Made by a program: the position numbers and the translations under genes
Shown: piece by piece, positions 49,198 to 59,200 of the stretch
How the letters are laid out: the number at the start of each line of letters is the position of its first letter
How positions within the stretch are numbered: position 1 is the stretch's first letter
Notes under the pieces: model-generated
Seen by the model: only the letters and a program-made list of their open reading frames with translations
The model's database searches: none
What the model was told of the DNA's origin: nothing
DNA from: Actinophytocola sp035995025
GTDB lineage: Bacteria; Actinomycetota; Actinomycetes; Mycobacteriales; Pseudonocardiaceae
Assembly (NCBI GenBank): GCA_035995025.1
Contig: DASYKY010000007.1
Coordinates: forward strand, 56,314-120,313
Direction: 5' to 3'
DNA length: 64,000 nt

Positions 49198-49743
49198 TTA
49201 CGCGCGCACCAGCATCGTAACGGCGTCGGCGATGCTCGTCTCGCCTGTCGTGCCGGTGGCCAGCCGGCGCAGTTGCAGGCCCGCGATCAGCGCCACGACC
49301 GGGCCGGCCAGCCGCTCGGCGTCCGGCACGCCCAGCGCCCTCAGCACGGTGACGGCGATCCGGTCGTAGGCGGCGAAGCACTCGGCCGCCGCGTCACGCA
49401 GGGACGGGTCGCGGCCGGCCTGGATGTACAGCTCCAGCGGCGCGATCTCCTCGTGGCCGAACCGGGTGTGCAGCGCCACCTGCTCGACCATCGCGGCCGC
49501 CGTCGCCACCGACACCGGCGTGCCGAGATGCTGCTCCGCGACGTCCGACAGCCGTGCGGTCTCGGCCGCGACGAACAGCAGCATGGCCTCGCGCAGCAGC
49601 TCGTGCTGCGTGGCGAAGTGGTAGGTGATCGAGCCCAGCGACACCTCCGCCTCGCGCGCCACCCGCCGGTTGGTCACTCCCGCGATCCCGTCCGTGCCGA
49701 TCACCCGCAGCACGGCGTGCAGGATCCGCTCGCGCGTGGTCAC
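49198..49743 (-). CDS. TetR-family regulator
   Basis: A 181-residue regulator with the TetR helix-turn-helix at the N-terminus (GVTNRRVAREAEVSLGSITYHF, about 20-41) and a helical ligand-binding domain. GTG 49743 overlaps the stop of the amidase gene (GTGA), so the two are cotranscribed. A perfect 20-bp palindrome upstream of the amidase gene is the obvious operator candidate. The substrate or product of the amidase may be its ligand; this is inferred from arrangement only. Confidence 0.85.
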   Translation of the reverse strand: MTTRERILHAVLRVIGTDGIAGVTNRRVAREAEVSLGSITYHFATQHELLREAMLLFVAAETARLSDVAEQHLGTPVSVATAAAMVEQVALHTRFGHEEIAPLELYIQAGRDPSLRDAAAECFAAYDRIAVTVLRALGVPDAERLAGPVVALIAGLQLRRLATGTTGETSIADAVTMLVRA

Positions 49744-51122
49744 GGGAGCGGCGGCGTGTGGTCGGCCCAGCGCGCGACGGACTCCAGCTGCGCGGCCAGC
49801 GAGATCAGCCGCTCCTCGCCGCCGGCCGGGCCGAGGAGCTGCGCGCCCACCGGCAGCCCCGCGTCGGTCAGGCCGGCCGGGACGTTCATGCCGGGCCAGC
49901 CGAGCACGTTCCACGGCCACGTGTACGGGCACGCGGTGATCACCGCCCGGTCGGTGCCCCAGCCGGTCAGCCCGTCGATGGCGCCGACCGGCAGCGGGGG
50001 AGCGGCCGCCGTGGGCGCGAGCACCACGTCGACGTCGTCGAAGAGGCGGCCCACCCGCCGCCGGAAGAAGCCCAACGACCGGGTGGAGATCCGCAGCGCG
50101 CGGCCGGCCAGCCGCGACCCCAGCCGGCCGGCGTCGCGGGTGCGGAAGTCCAGCAGCTCCTGGTCCGGGGTCATCCCGCACCAGGCGTGCACGCCGGCGA
50201 GCGAGCGGGGGAGGAAGTTGAACCCGATCATCCCGTAGCGCGGGTCGGTGACGACGATCTCGTGGCCGAGCTCGTGCAGCCGCCGCGCCACGCCGAGGAC
50301 GGCCGCGCGCACCCGCGGGTCCAGGCGCAGCCCGCGGACGCCGGAGAACGCCGGCCGCAGCGACAGCGCGACGCGCAGCCGGCCCGGCTCGCGGTCGGCG
50401 GCGGCGCGGAACCGGCCGCGGTCGCCGCCGGCCAGGACGTCCAGCAGCAGCGCGGCATCCGTGGTCGTGCGGGCCAGCGGGCCCCACTCGGTGATGCCGT
50501 TGAACGCCTCGGGGGAGGGCAGCGTGCCGCGGCCCGGCTTGATGCCGACGAGGTGGGTCCAGCCGGCCGGGATGCGGATCGAGCCCGCGCCGTCCGAGCC
50601 GATCGCGGCCGGCACCAGGCCCGCGGCGACCGCGGCCGCCGAGCCGCCCGACGAGCCGCCGGGCGTGTGGTCGAGGTGCCACGGGTTGCGGGTCACGCCG
50701 AACGCCTCGCCCTCGGTGATCGGCCACAGCCCGAGCTCGGGGGTGTTGGTCTTGCCGACGATCACCGCGCCGGACGCGCGCAGCAGCCGGACCAGCTCGG
50801 CGTCCCGCTCCGCGACGGGGAACTCGCCCGCACAGCCGAACGCGGTCGGCTCGCCGGTCAGGTCGAGGTCGTCCTTGATCGCCACCGGCACGCCGAGCAG
50901 CGCGGTCCGTTCACCGGCCGCGAGCCGCTCGTCGGCTGTCCTGGCTTCGGCGCGCGCCCGGTCGGCGCGGACGCGGCGGAAGGCGTTGAGGGTGGGCTGG
51001 GTCTGCTCGATCCGGCGCAGCGCGGCGTCGACCAGCTCGGCCGACGTCACCTCGCCGGCGGCCAGCCGCGCGGCCTGCGCCTCGAGCCCGATGAACCGGT
51101 CCGTCGGTGCGGTGGTGGTCAT
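49740..51122 (-). CDS. Amidase-signature family hydrolase
   Basis: The 460-residue enzyme shows the Ser-cisSer-Lys triad of the amidase signature family: Lys83 (GVPVAIKDDL), the cis-Ser in PGGSSGGSAAAVAAG (about 157) and the nucleophile Ser181 in DGAGSIRIPAGW. The region GKTNTPELGLW is also conserved. Substrates range from aryl amides to cyclic amides; nothing decides here. ATG 51122 follows GAGGAGA. It heads the amidase-tetR operon, with a palindrome about 125 bases upstream. Confidence 0.9.
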   Translation of the reverse strand: MTTTAPTDRFIGLEAQAARLAAGEVTSAELVDAALRRIEQTQPTLNAFRRVRADRARAEARTADERLAAGERTALLGVPVAIKDDLDLTGEPTAFGCAGEFPVAERDAELVRLLRASGAVIVGKTNTPELGLWPITEGEAFGVTRNPWHLDHTPGGSSGGSAAAVAAGLVPAAIGSDGAGSIRIPAGWTHLVGIKPGRGTLPSPEAFNGITEWGPLARTTTDAALLLDVLAGGDRGRFRAAADREPGRLRVALSLRPAFSGVRGLRLDPRVRAAVLGVARRLHELGHEIVVTDPRYGMIGFNFLPRSLAGVHAWCGMTPDQELLDFRTRDAGRLGSRLAGRALRISTRSLGFFRRRVGRLFDDVDVVLAPTAAAPPLPVGAIDGLTGWGTDRAVITACPYTWPWNVLGWPGMNVPAGLTDAGLPVGAQLLGPAGGEERLISLAAQLESVARWADHTPPLP

Positions 51123-51247
51123 CGCTGTCTCCTCGGTTCGCTCCGCTCCTCCGCTACTCGCCGTCTTCCTCCTCCGTGCTCGGCGCTGGCGCGCCTGCGC
51201 GCGAGCGTCAGTCCAGACGGCGAACGCTCCGTCGCTCCCGCTCACGC

Positions 51248-51267
51248 CTGTTCGTTCGAACGAACAG
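51248..51267. promoter_or_regulatory. Perfect 20-bp TetR-type palindrome
   Basis: CTGTTCGTTCGAACGAACAG is fully self-complementary. It lies between the divergent amidase-tetR operon and the siderophore-interacting protein gene (45 bases before the latter) and could control either or both. Confidence 0.65.
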
Positions 51268-51311
51268 TACCGCGCCGCGAGGACGTCCGGCCAGGTGGGA
51301 AGATGGGCCCG

Positions 51312-52079
51312 ATGAGCGTGAACACGGTGGGACGGCGCAGTCGCCGGCCGGCGACCAGGTTGTGGCGGGTACCGGTGCGGCGGGTGGAGCCGGTGACCCC
51401 GCGGCTCACCCGCGTGACGGTGGGCGGCGACGAGCTCGCCGACTTCGTCAGCGCCGGCACCGACCAGAACGTGATGCTGTACTTCTACCCCGACGACGTC
51501 GAGCTGCCCGAGCCGCTGACGCTCGAGGCCGCGCGCGGGTTGTGGTCCCAGGTCCGCCCGCTGACCAGGACGTACACGATCCGCTGGCACGACCCGGCCG
51601 CGCACGAGATCGACTTCGACTTCGTGCTGCACGACGCCGCCGGCCCCGCCTCGGACTGGGCCCGCGCCGCGCGACCGGGCGACCGGCTGATCTTCGTCGG
51701 CCCCTCGCCGGCCTACCAGCCGGACCCGGCCGCGGACTGGCACCTGCTGGCCGGCGACGAGACCGCGCTGCCGGCCATCGCGGCCATCCTCGCCGCGCTG
51801 CCCGACGACGCCGTGACCAGGGTGTTCGTGGAGGTCGAGGACGAGGCGGAGGAGCTGCCGCTGCCCGTGCCGGCCTCGTGGGTACACCGGGGCGCGGGCG
51901 GCACGCTCGCCGGCGCGGTGGCGGCCGCCGACCTGCCCGAGGGGCGCGTGGACGCGTGGCTCGCGGGGGAGCGGTCGTCGATGGTCGAGCTGCGGGCCCA
52001 CCTGCTGGACGAGCGCGGTTTCGACCGCCGCGGTGTCCGCCCGACGACGTACTGGCGACGGGGCGAAGCAGGCACCTGA
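51312..52079 (+). CDS. Siderophore-interacting FAD reductase
   Basis: A 255-residue protein of the SIP/ViuB family, which reduces ferric siderophores in the cytoplasm. FAD-binding motif RTYTIRWHD (86-94), then HEIDFDFVLHD and the NAD(P)H-domain start WHLLAGDETALPAIAAIL; the C-terminal region ends with RRGVRPTTYWRRGEA, usual for the family. ATG 51312 leaves only 45 bases to the TetR-type palindrome. No siderophore biosynthesis or uptake genes are near. Confidence 0.88.
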   Translation: MSVNTVGRRSRRPATRLWRVPVRRVEPVTPRLTRVTVGGDELADFVSAGTDQNVMLYFYPDDVELPEPLTLEAARGLWSQVRPLTRTYTIRWHDPAAHEIDFDFVLHDAAGPASDWARAARPGDRLIFVGPSPAYQPDPAADWHLLAGDETALPAIAAILAALPDDAVTRVFVEVEDEAEELPLPVPASWVHRGAGGTLAGAVAAADLPEGRVDAWLAGERSSMVELRAHLLDERGFDRRGVRPTTYWRRGEAGT

Positions 52080-52161
52080 CCTGCGTCATCGGAACTCATG
52101 ACCACTCGGGAACGTTGCACGGTAAGGAGTTGGCGAAAGGTTCACGGAAGGGTGCGGTGAG

Positions 52162-53028
52162 GTGCACAAGCACTACAACGGGCTGAAGACCGCGCTGCTG
52201 CTGGGCGGCATGAGCGCGCTCATCATCGCGATCAGCTCGCTGTTCGGCCGTACCGCCGTGTTCATCGGCTTCGGGATCGCACTGCTGATGAACGGGTACG
52301 CCTACTTCAACTCCGACAAGCTCGCGCTGCGGGCGATGCACGCGCGGCCGGTCTCCCAGGCCGAGCAGCCGGCGATGTTCCGGATCGTGCGGGAGCTCGC
52401 GACCGGGGCGCGCCAGCCGATGCCGCGGTTGTACGTGAGCCCGACCCAGGCGCCGAACGCGTTCGCGACCGGCCGCAACCCGCGCAACGCGGCGGTGTGC
52501 TGCACGACCGGGATCCTGGAGCTGCTCGACGAGCGTGAGCTGCGGGCGGTGCTGGGCCACGAGCTGTCGCATGTGTACAACCGCGACATCCTCATCTCGT
52601 CGGTCGCGGGCGCGCTCGCGAGCGTGGTCAGCATGCTGGCCAACCTTGCGCTGTTCGCGGGCCTGTTCGGCGGTGGCGACGACGACCGCCCGAACCCGAT
52701 CGCGCTGCTGCTGCTGGCGCTGCTCGGCCCGATCGCGGCCGGCATCGTGCAGATGGCCGTGTCGCGGTCGCGGGAGTACCAGGCCGACCAGTCCGGCGCC
52801 GAGCTGACCGGTGATCCGCTGGCGCTGGCGTCCGCGCTGCACAAGCTGGAGTACGGCACGCAGGCCGCGCCCCTGCCGCCCGAGCCGCGGCTGGTCTCGC
52901 AGGCGCACCTGATGATCGCGAGCCCGTTCCGGCCGGGCGAGCGGGTGTCCCGCCTGTTCTCCACCCACCCGCCGATCCAGGACCGCATCCGCCGCCTGGA
53001 GGAGATGGCCCGCCGCGGCCTGCGCTAG
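52162..53028 (+). CDS. htpX: HtpX-type membrane zinc metalloprotease
   Basis: The 288-residue protease degrades misfolded membrane proteins. Four hydrophobic helices (about 10-27, 31-47, 143-165, 176-195) frame the active site HELSH (His133, Glu134, His137), with the third zinc ligand in SREYQADQSGAELTG. Conserved PRLYVSPTQAPNAFATGR precedes it. GTG 52162 gives the normal N-terminus MHKHYNGLKT. It is convergent with rmlA; the two stop codons share the bases CTAG (53025-53028). In mycobacteria htpX lies near grcC and a YajQ gene, as broadly seen here. Confidence 0.93.
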   Translation: MHKHYNGLKTALLLGGMSALIIAISSLFGRTAVFIGFGIALLMNGYAYFNSDKLALRAMHARPVSQAEQPAMFRIVRELATGARQPMPRLYVSPTQAPNAFATGRNPRNAAVCCTTGILELLDERELRAVLGHELSHVYNRDILISSVAGALASVVSMLANLALFAGLFGGGDDDRPNPIALLLLALLGPIAAGIVQMAVSRSREYQADQSGAELTGDPLALASALHKLEYGTQAAPLPPEPRLVSQAHLMIASPFRPGERVSRLFSTHPPIQDRIRRLEEMARRGLR

Positions 53029-53906
53029 CCGGTCGCGCCCGCGGCCTGGGCGATCGACATCACGTAGTCGCCGTAGCCCGACTTCGCGAGTTTCGCGCCG
53101 AGCGCGTAGCAGTCGTCCGCGCTGATGAAGCCGCGGTCGAGCGCGATCTCCTCGAGGCAGGCCATCCGCACTCCGGTGCGGTGCTCGAGCACCTGGACGA
53201 ACTGGCCGGCGGCGAGGAGGGAGTCGTGCGTGCCGGTGTCCAGCCAGGCGAACCCGCGGCCGAGGTCGATCAGCCGGGCGCGGCCCTGGCGCATGTAGGT
53301 GACGTTGACGTCGGTGATCTCCAGCTCGCCGCGCGGGGAGGGCGTGAGCCCCTTGGCGATCTCGACGACCTCGTTGTCGTAGAAGTAGAGGCCCGTGATC
53401 GCGCGGTTGGACTTGGGCTTGGCGGGCTTCTCCTCGATCGAGAGCAGCTTGCCGTCCGCGTCGACCTCGCCGACGCCGTAGCGGTGCGGGTCCTTCACCG
53501 GGTAGCCGAACAGGACCGCCCCGTCGATCCCGGTGACGTAGTCGGCCATGACGGCGGAGAAGTCCGCGCCGAAGAAGATGTTGTCGCCGAGGACGAGCGC
53601 CACGTCGTCGCCGCCGATGAAGCTCTCGCCGATGATGAACGCCTCGGCGAGCCCGTTGGGCTGCGCCTGTTCGGCGTAGGAGAGCTCGATGCCGAACTGG
53701 TTGCCCGTGCCCAGCAGCTTCTGGAAGTTGGGCAGGTCGTCGGGCGTCGAGATGATCAAAACGTCCCGGATGCCGGCCAGCATGAGGACCGACAGCGGGT
53801 AGTAGATCATCGGCTTGTCGTAGACCGGCAGCAGCTGCTTGGACACAGCCTGGGTGATCGGGTGCAGGCGCGTGCCACTGCCCCCCGCGAGGATGATCCC
53901 TTTCAT
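53025..53906 (-). CDS. rfbA: Glucose-1-phosphate thymidylyltransferase
   Basis: The 293-residue RmlA/RfbA forms dTDP-glucose from dTTP and glucose-1-phosphate, the first step to dTDP-rhamnose for the cell-wall linker and for glycosylated products. Motifs: LAGGSGTRLHPITQAVSKQL (6-25), YDKPMIYYPLSVLM, LGDNIFFG, and EKPAKPKSNRAITGLYFYD, with VAWLDTGTH-like FAWLDTGTHDSLL near the end. Start ATG 53906. No other rml genes are in the window. It is codirectional with the upstream YajQ gene. Confidence 0.95.
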   Translation of the reverse strand: MKGIILAGGSGTRLHPITQAVSKQLLPVYDKPMIYYPLSVLMLAGIRDVLIISTPDDLPNFQKLLGTGNQFGIELSYAEQAQPNGLAEAFIIGESFIGGDDVALVLGDNIFFGADFSAVMADYVTGIDGAVLFGYPVKDPHRYGVGEVDADGKLLSIEEKPAKPKSNRAITGLYFYDNEVVEIAKGLTPSPRGELEITDVNVTYMRQGRARLIDLGRGFAWLDTGTHDSLLAAGQFVQVLEHRTGVRMACLEEIALDRGFISADDCYALGAKLAKSGYGDYVMSIAQAAGATG

Positions 53907-53973
53907 CGCCTTCCAGCCCGTTGCTCGACGGTCAAGGACCCCACACGCTATCTCCCGGCCTTGCGCGGTCGGG

Positions 53974-54465
53974 TCAGCGGTAGTTGGTGAACTGCAGCGC
54001 GATGCCGAAGTCGGAGCTCTTGAGCAGGGCGATGACGTCCTGCAGGTGGTCCTTCTTCTTGCCGGAGATGCGGAGCTGGTCGCCCTGTATCTGCGCCTGG
54101 ACGCCCTTGGGGGCCTCGTCGCGGATCTTCTTGGCGATTTCCTTGGCCTTGTCGGAAGCGATGCCCTGCACGATGGCACCGGTGACCTTGTAGATCTTGC
54201 CGGACACGGTCGGGTCGCCGACGTCGAAGGCCTTCAGTGAGATCTGCCGCTTGACGAGCTTGTCCTTGAACACCTCGACGGCGGCCTTGCAGCGCTCCTC
54301 GGTCTCGGCCTCGATGGTGACGGCCTCCTCGCCGGACCACTTCACGGAGGCTCCGGTCCCCCGGAAGTCGAACCGGGTGGACAGCTCCTTGCCCGCCTGG
54401 TTCAGCGCGTTGTCGACCTCTTGCCGGTCAACCTTGCTCACCACGTCGAAGGACGGATCCGCCAC
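53974..54465 (-). CDS. YajQ-family nucleotide-binding protein
   Basis: A 163-residue YajQ protein: FDVVSKVDRQEVDNALNQA at the start, FDFRGTGASVKWSGEE, and the end GKKKDHLQDVIALLKSSDF with GIALQFTNYR. The fold has two ferredoxin-like repeats; relatives bind cyclic di-GMP or RNA and act in regulation. GTG 54465 with GGAGG 10 bases upstream is preferred to a longer frame that would run into the divergent tRNA region. M. tuberculosis Rv0566c is the counterpart. Confidence 0.9.
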   Translation of the reverse strand: MADPSFDVVSKVDRQEVDNALNQAGKELSTRFDFRGTGASVKWSGEEAVTIEAETEERCKAAVEVFKDKLVKRQISLKAFDVGDPTVSGKIYKVTGAIVQGIASDKAKEIAKKIRDEAPKGVQAQIQGDQLRISGKKKDHLQDVIALLKSSDFGIALQFTNYR

Positions 54466-54606
54466 GTGCCACGCACCTCCACTCACCCGCCACTTCTCCC
54501 CGCGCTCGGATGCTACCGCCGCCCCCCGACACACGGTCGCGTATCCGGTTGGCCCGCCCCCGGAGGCGTTGGGTATGGTTTCCGCCGTCCAGCAGAGCTG
54601 GGCACT

Positions 54607-54687
54607 GGCGGGTTGCCCGAGCGGTCAAAGGGAGCAGACTGTAAATCTGTCGCGAAAGCTACGAAGGTTCGAACCCTTCACCCGCCA
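54607..54687 (+). tRNA. tRNA-Tyr (GTA)
   Basis: Cloverleaf of 81 bases: acceptor GGCGGGT/ACCCGCC, anticodon stem GCAGA/TCTGT with loop CTGTAAA (anticodon GTA), a long variable arm around CGCGAAAGC, T arm GAAGG TTCGAAC CCTTC, discriminator A, no CCA encoded. From the anticodon loop on it is repeated 9,216 bases downstream. Confidence 0.95.
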
Positions 54688-54784
54688 CATCAGGCCTGTT
54701 CAGGCCGACTCGATGAGATTCGCAAAGCGGCCCCGAGCGTCCAGCTCAGGGCCGCTTTGGTTCGTGTGCCCGGCCCGTGTCGGG
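54639..54784 (+). repeat. Left direct repeat (attL-like) at tRNA-Tyr
   Basis: The last 49 bases of tRNA-Tyr (from the anticodon loop) and the next 97 bases match 63855-64000 with one difference (C at 54647, T at 63863). The right copy is cut by the window edge, so the repeat may be longer. Such a duplication at the anticodon loop is the classical footprint of site-specific integration. Confidence 0.92.
54724..54758 (+). terminator. tRNA-Tyr terminator
   Basis: AAAGCGGCCC and GGGCCGCTTT form a perfect 10-bp stem, with an inner GAGC/GCTC stem. The same hairpin recurs in the right repeat at 63940-63974. Confidence 0.85.
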
Positions 54785-55002
54785 CCCGGTGATCGACATC
54801 GATGGGTCTCGCGGCGGGCAAGTGCGTCACCCGCTAGTGTGAGCCCACTCACTGGCCGTGAGGGACCGTTTCCGTGTGGCTACTGGTGAATCGCAAAGAC
54901 CCATGGAAGAAGCACTGTGGACGAGGCGGTAGGGTCCGTTGACCTCAACAACGGGATATTTGCCCCAGAGTTGACGACACGCAGGCCGGAGGGATCGAGG
55001 TA

Positions 55003-55164
55003 GTGGTCAAGAGGAGGGTCATGGCGCTGGGCGTCTTGCTGCTCGCCGTCGTGGCAGCGGCGGGCGTGATCGGACTGCTGGACGGGGCGACCAGTTCGCA
55101 GACTGTGCACGCGGTCGCGGCGGTTTACCAGAACGTCCAGCTGTTGTGGTTCAGGTGGAACTAG
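55003..55164 (+). CDS. 53-residue membrane peptide
   Basis: GTG 55003 (with GGAGGG 8 bases upstream) opens a frame VVKRRVMALGVLLLAVVAAA..., with positively charged start and one hydrophobic helix of about 20 residues, then a short polar tail ending LLWFRWN. ATG 55021, directly after AGAGGAGG, is an alternative giving 47 residues. It is convergent with, and overlaps by 14 bases, the XRE regulator gene. No family is recognised; a signal peptide or single-span membrane peptide are both possible. Confidence 0.55.
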   Translation: MVKRRVMALGVLLLAVVAAAGVIGLLDGATSSQTVHAVAAVYQNVQLLWFRWN

Positions 55165-55642
55165 GCGGCGCGAACCCGGTCAGGTAGTCGACCAGGCTGG
55201 CCCTCGTGCAGCCGAATATGACCGACATCTCCTGGAGCACCGCGTTGCTCAGCCGCACCACGCCGTTCGTGGTGGGTTCGCTCATCAGCCGGGCGTGTGC
55301 CCAGCTCCGAACGGCGCGAAAGCGATCGCCGCCGTCGTCCACGACGGCGTGAAGATCGACGACCAACCCTTGGGTATCGAGTTCGAATTTCGCTCGTTGC
55401 AGGGCGAGGCCGAGGATCTCGGGCGGGTCCACGCCGAGTGGCTGACAGATCTCGACGAACCTCGCGACCGTGCAGTTCCGGATGCCCTGCTCGTAGGTGT
55501 AGAGGACGTGGTCCTGAGTCTTCGTCGGAAGGCGCTCGGCCAGGTCTGCACGGGTCCACCCGAGCGTTTCCCGCGCGCGGCGGAGCTCAGTGCCCAGCGC
55601 GCGCTTCACGGCGTCGTGCGGCATGGGTTCTGGCGCGTTCAT
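55151..55642 (-). CDS. XRE-type helix-turn-helix regulator
   Basis: The 163-residue protein has an N-terminal XRE-like domain (LGTELRRARETLGWTRADLAERL followed by VLYTYEQGIRNCTVARFVEIC, about residues 15-65) and a C-terminal region (LVVDLHAVVDDGGDRFRAVRSW, VRLSNAVLQEMSVIFGC) I do not recognise from named families. ATG 55642 starts a sensible protein; a longer frame to 55744 lacks a ribosome-binding site. It is the first gene of the island next to tRNA-Tyr. It could regulate the island or form a pair with the convergent small membrane peptide. Confidence 0.78.
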   Translation of the reverse strand: MNAPEPMPHDAVKRALGTELRRARETLGWTRADLAERLPTKTQDHVLYTYEQGIRNCTVARFVEICQPLGVDPPEILGLALQRAKFELDTQGLVVDLHAVVDDGGDRFRAVRSWAHARLMSEPTTNGVVRLSNAVLQEMSVIFGCTRASLVDYLTGFAPPSST

Positions 55643-56297
55643 CGCCGGGCACCGTCGAAACGGTCGGGCGGATCTACGGGGAGCGCGCGGGGTGACCTGC
55701 TTGGCGCGGTGAAGACTCTGCGTGCCGAAATCATTCCGACGCATCCCTTCCGCTGATCCGCCGCAGGGATTCCTAGGTCCTCCTTGTGTTTACTTGGCAT
55801 ATTGCGACCCGTCAAGGCTCCGGAGCCGGCTTCGGTCAACGCCAACTATGCGTGATCGTTGAAAAAACCTGCTGAGAATAGAGGGGTCACGCGCATATTG
55901 ATCTATCCGGGTGGCGCGGGTTGGTCTATTTGATTGATTCCGTCCAACCGAACGTAGTGGCGAGCGGCCTACCAGACTCCACCGACAGAGGCCGCGGCGG
56001 TAGTCGTGCTGAGTCTTGGGGCGGCGCACCTGCCCTCGGCTCACAGTCCTCGACCGCAACTCGACTCCCCACCTTTGATCGTCGCACGTCCGGTACCCGC
56101 GTATTCCACGCGTTGCGTCATCGCAATCGAATGTGACACGCGACACGAATAGGTACTTCTGTGTGCCGACCTTGGCTTCGTTTGGAGTTCGAGCAGAACA
56201 ACGGCGCGCATGACGAGCGACCTTCCGTTGCAGGGGGACGGTAGGCAGGTCGAGAGTAGCCAAACAGATCTCCGCTGTCTCGGAGTTGAGAGATTGC
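55643..56297. other. Long gene-free stretch of the island
   Basis: These 655 bases between the XRE gene and the end of the SARP gene have no frame with coding-like composition. They contain AT-richer segments around 55790-55960 and 56090-56160 and should hold the XRE promoter. Confidence 0.5.
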
Positions 56298-59200
56298 TCA
56301 AGGATGGCGAAGGGACGTGTTCCGCGGATCGGTCTCGGTCGTCGATCTTCTGCTGCTGGGGAGATCGGTATCTGTTGTCACGGTGAGCTCCTCGATCCTG
56401 ATGCGGAGCGCGTCGACCCGGAGGGTGTTCCCCGCCGTTCGGTACAACTCCATCGCCGCGCGCCAAGCCGACGTAGCCGCCTCGACATCCCCGCCCGCGA
56501 ACTGAGCGCCACCCAGCGCGTCCAAGGCGTGCGCTTCGTCGGCGACGTTGTGGGTCTTCTGGCAGAGGTCTACCGCGCGACGTGCGTATCGAGCAGCGTT
56601 CGCGTGTTCCCGCCGCGCCGTTTCCAGCTCGGCGAGGGTGATGCAAATCTGAGCGGTGATCACGAGATCGGGCACGGCCTCGGCGATGGTGAGCGCCCGC
56701 CCGCAGTGTGCGGCCGCGGAGTCGTGGTCACCCAGGTCGCGCTGGACCGACCCGATTTCGGCGAGGCTGCCCGCGTGCGCGGAGCCGTCACCCACCTGTT
56801 CGGCGAGCCACGAAGCGCGGTGCAGTTCGACCAACGCCTGCTCGTGCCGCTCGAGGACACGGAGTGCGCTGCCGATCCGGAAATGGCTCCAGGCCTGGCC
56901 CTGAAGATCGTTGATCTCGGTGGTGATGGACAGGCATCGACGGTAGATCTCGATTGCTGAGGCCGTGTTGCCCTCGAGCTCCTCGAGTCGCCCGATCTGG
57001 TGCAGGACCGCGGACTGGCCTTGCTTGTGGTCGTCTGCCTCGACGAGACGTAGAGCGGCATCGAGGTATCGGTGTGCCTGCCTGTGGTCGCCGAGAATCA
57101 CGTTGGTGAGGCCGAGGCCGGCGAGTGCCGATGCCTCGGCGTCTCGATGGCCTGCCTTCCGGGCGGAATCCAGTGCCAACTCTTGAACGGAACGACTGTC
57201 GAAGTGGTGACCGCTACGGTCGAGATAGGCGGCCACCGGATCCGCCAGGCGCCAGGCCTGGTCGTGGTGCCCGCGCTCGTGGGCGAGCCGGACCGCCGCG
57301 AGGAGGCTCGCGCGTTCTTCGGACAGCCAGCTCCTGGCCTGTGATTCCACCTCGAAACTGACTGCCAGCACCTCGGGCGCCGGCTGGAGTTGTGGGGCAA
57401 CCGAGTTGCTGGGATACAGCATCTCGATCGCCGTGACGGTGGAGGCGAGGAAGAAGGAGACGATGCGTGTTTCTGTGGCCCGACGGGTCTCATCGGTCTC
57501 GTCTGTGTTCGCGCGTGACAGGGCGAATTCGATGAGAAGGTCGTGCAGTGCGAAGCGGTCGATCGCGTCGCACTGTTCGACGAGATGAGCGCCTACCAGG
57601 GCCGACAGGCTTCTCCGTGTCTCGGATCGCGTCCGGCCGTCGCAAGCGCAGGCAGCGTCGATGCCGAAGTCGGTTCCCGGCATGAGAGCGAGCAGACGAA
57701 ACAGTCGTCGTTCTGGCTCGTTCAACGCGAGATAGGACCAGCTGAAGAAGGCGTACGCGGTGGCTGACCCGTCGCCTGCCTCTCCGATCTCCATCACCAA
57801 CTGCCGCCTGTCGAGCCTGTCGATGAACGCGGCGACCGATTCTGCAGACCGGCTCGCAACGCTTTCGGCAACCACGTTGATAACCAATGGCAAGCCGCCG
57901 CAGAGCAGCGCCAGCCTGCTTGCGTGCGACGCGCTGAGCCGTCCGCTGTCGATGGCGGCACGAACCATCAACAAGGAAGCGGACTCCGCTTCGTCCATGG
58001 GATTGACTCGGACGCGTGTTGCGCTCGTCTCCCGCCGGAGTGTGCTTAGCTGTTGCCTGCTTGTGACAATGACAAAGGCGTTCGGCAGGAGCTGAATTAG
58101 ATCGCGAACGTGATTGGTGTCCCGCGCATTGTCCAGGATGACCAGCACCCTGCGATCGGTTAGAAGCCTGCCCAGAAGCATCTGACGAGATCGATTGTCG
58201 AGTTTGTCGTCAAGCGTGTAGCCGAGGGACACCAAGAAATCGTCGACCACCGTCGCCGTCGAGAGAGTGTCGCGTTCAGAAAACCCGTTGAGATTTACGA
58301 AGAGATCTCCGTCGGGGAAAAGGCGCCGTACCCGATTCGCCCAGTGCACGACGAGTGCTGTCTTGCCGGCCCCCGCCATTCCGTCCACGATCACGAGTCC
58401 GCGCCGAGGGGGACGTTCACCGTTTCCGCTGCTGGTCGGATTCTGTATTCCCGCGGCTACGTCCAGCGCGTCTAGCTGCTCGTGCCTTCCGAGGAACTCG
58501 AGTGTTTGGTGCGGGAGCTGCCGTGGTGCTATTCGTGGCGCGAGCTCAATACCCGGGGGCGGCGTTGCCGGCTGTTTCGACGCGGCCCGGCGATCACGGT
58601 TCGCGATGATGGATTCCTGATGGCTGCGCAGGTGTTCCGCCGCGTGTTCGTCGACGTCGGAGATCAGCCGCTGCCGTGTGCTCAGGTAGTAGGCGGTCGC
58701 TTCGGCGAAGCGGGCGAGCCCGTGCAGCGCCGACAACCGCTGAGTAGCGAGCGAAACCTCCAGGGGGAAGTCGGGCTGAAGATCGTCGAGGCGGCTCAGG
58801 GCGACGTCGTACTGAGCGGAGTTCAGCAAGGCGTCGATCAGTAGCGAATTCGCCGGCAGCCATTCGTCGTGTACGACCCGGGTGCGCCATGCATCTGCAC
58901 GTTCTCCTGCACAGTCGGCCAGTGGGTCACCGTGCCACAACCGTAACGCGTGGTCGACCAGCTCAATTGTCTTTTGTGGACGATTCTGCTGCGCGTGTGC
59001 GCGGGCATCGATGACGAGTGAGCGGAACTGGAAGTAGTCCACCTGGTGTTTGTCGACATCCAGCCGGTAGCCGCCGTTGATGGACTTCAAGCGTGGGGGC
59101 GCCGACATCTTGTACAAGGACCTGCGGATTCGTGTCGCGTACGTGTGGAAGGTCGCGGCCGGTTTCTGTGGGGCCGCCCCATCGTCCGGCCAAGCCCATT

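Noticed and set aside
53907..53973. Terminator or small RNA between the YajQ gene and rfbA
   Set aside because: No stable hairpin or promoter is visible in the 67 bases; the two genes may be cotranscribed.
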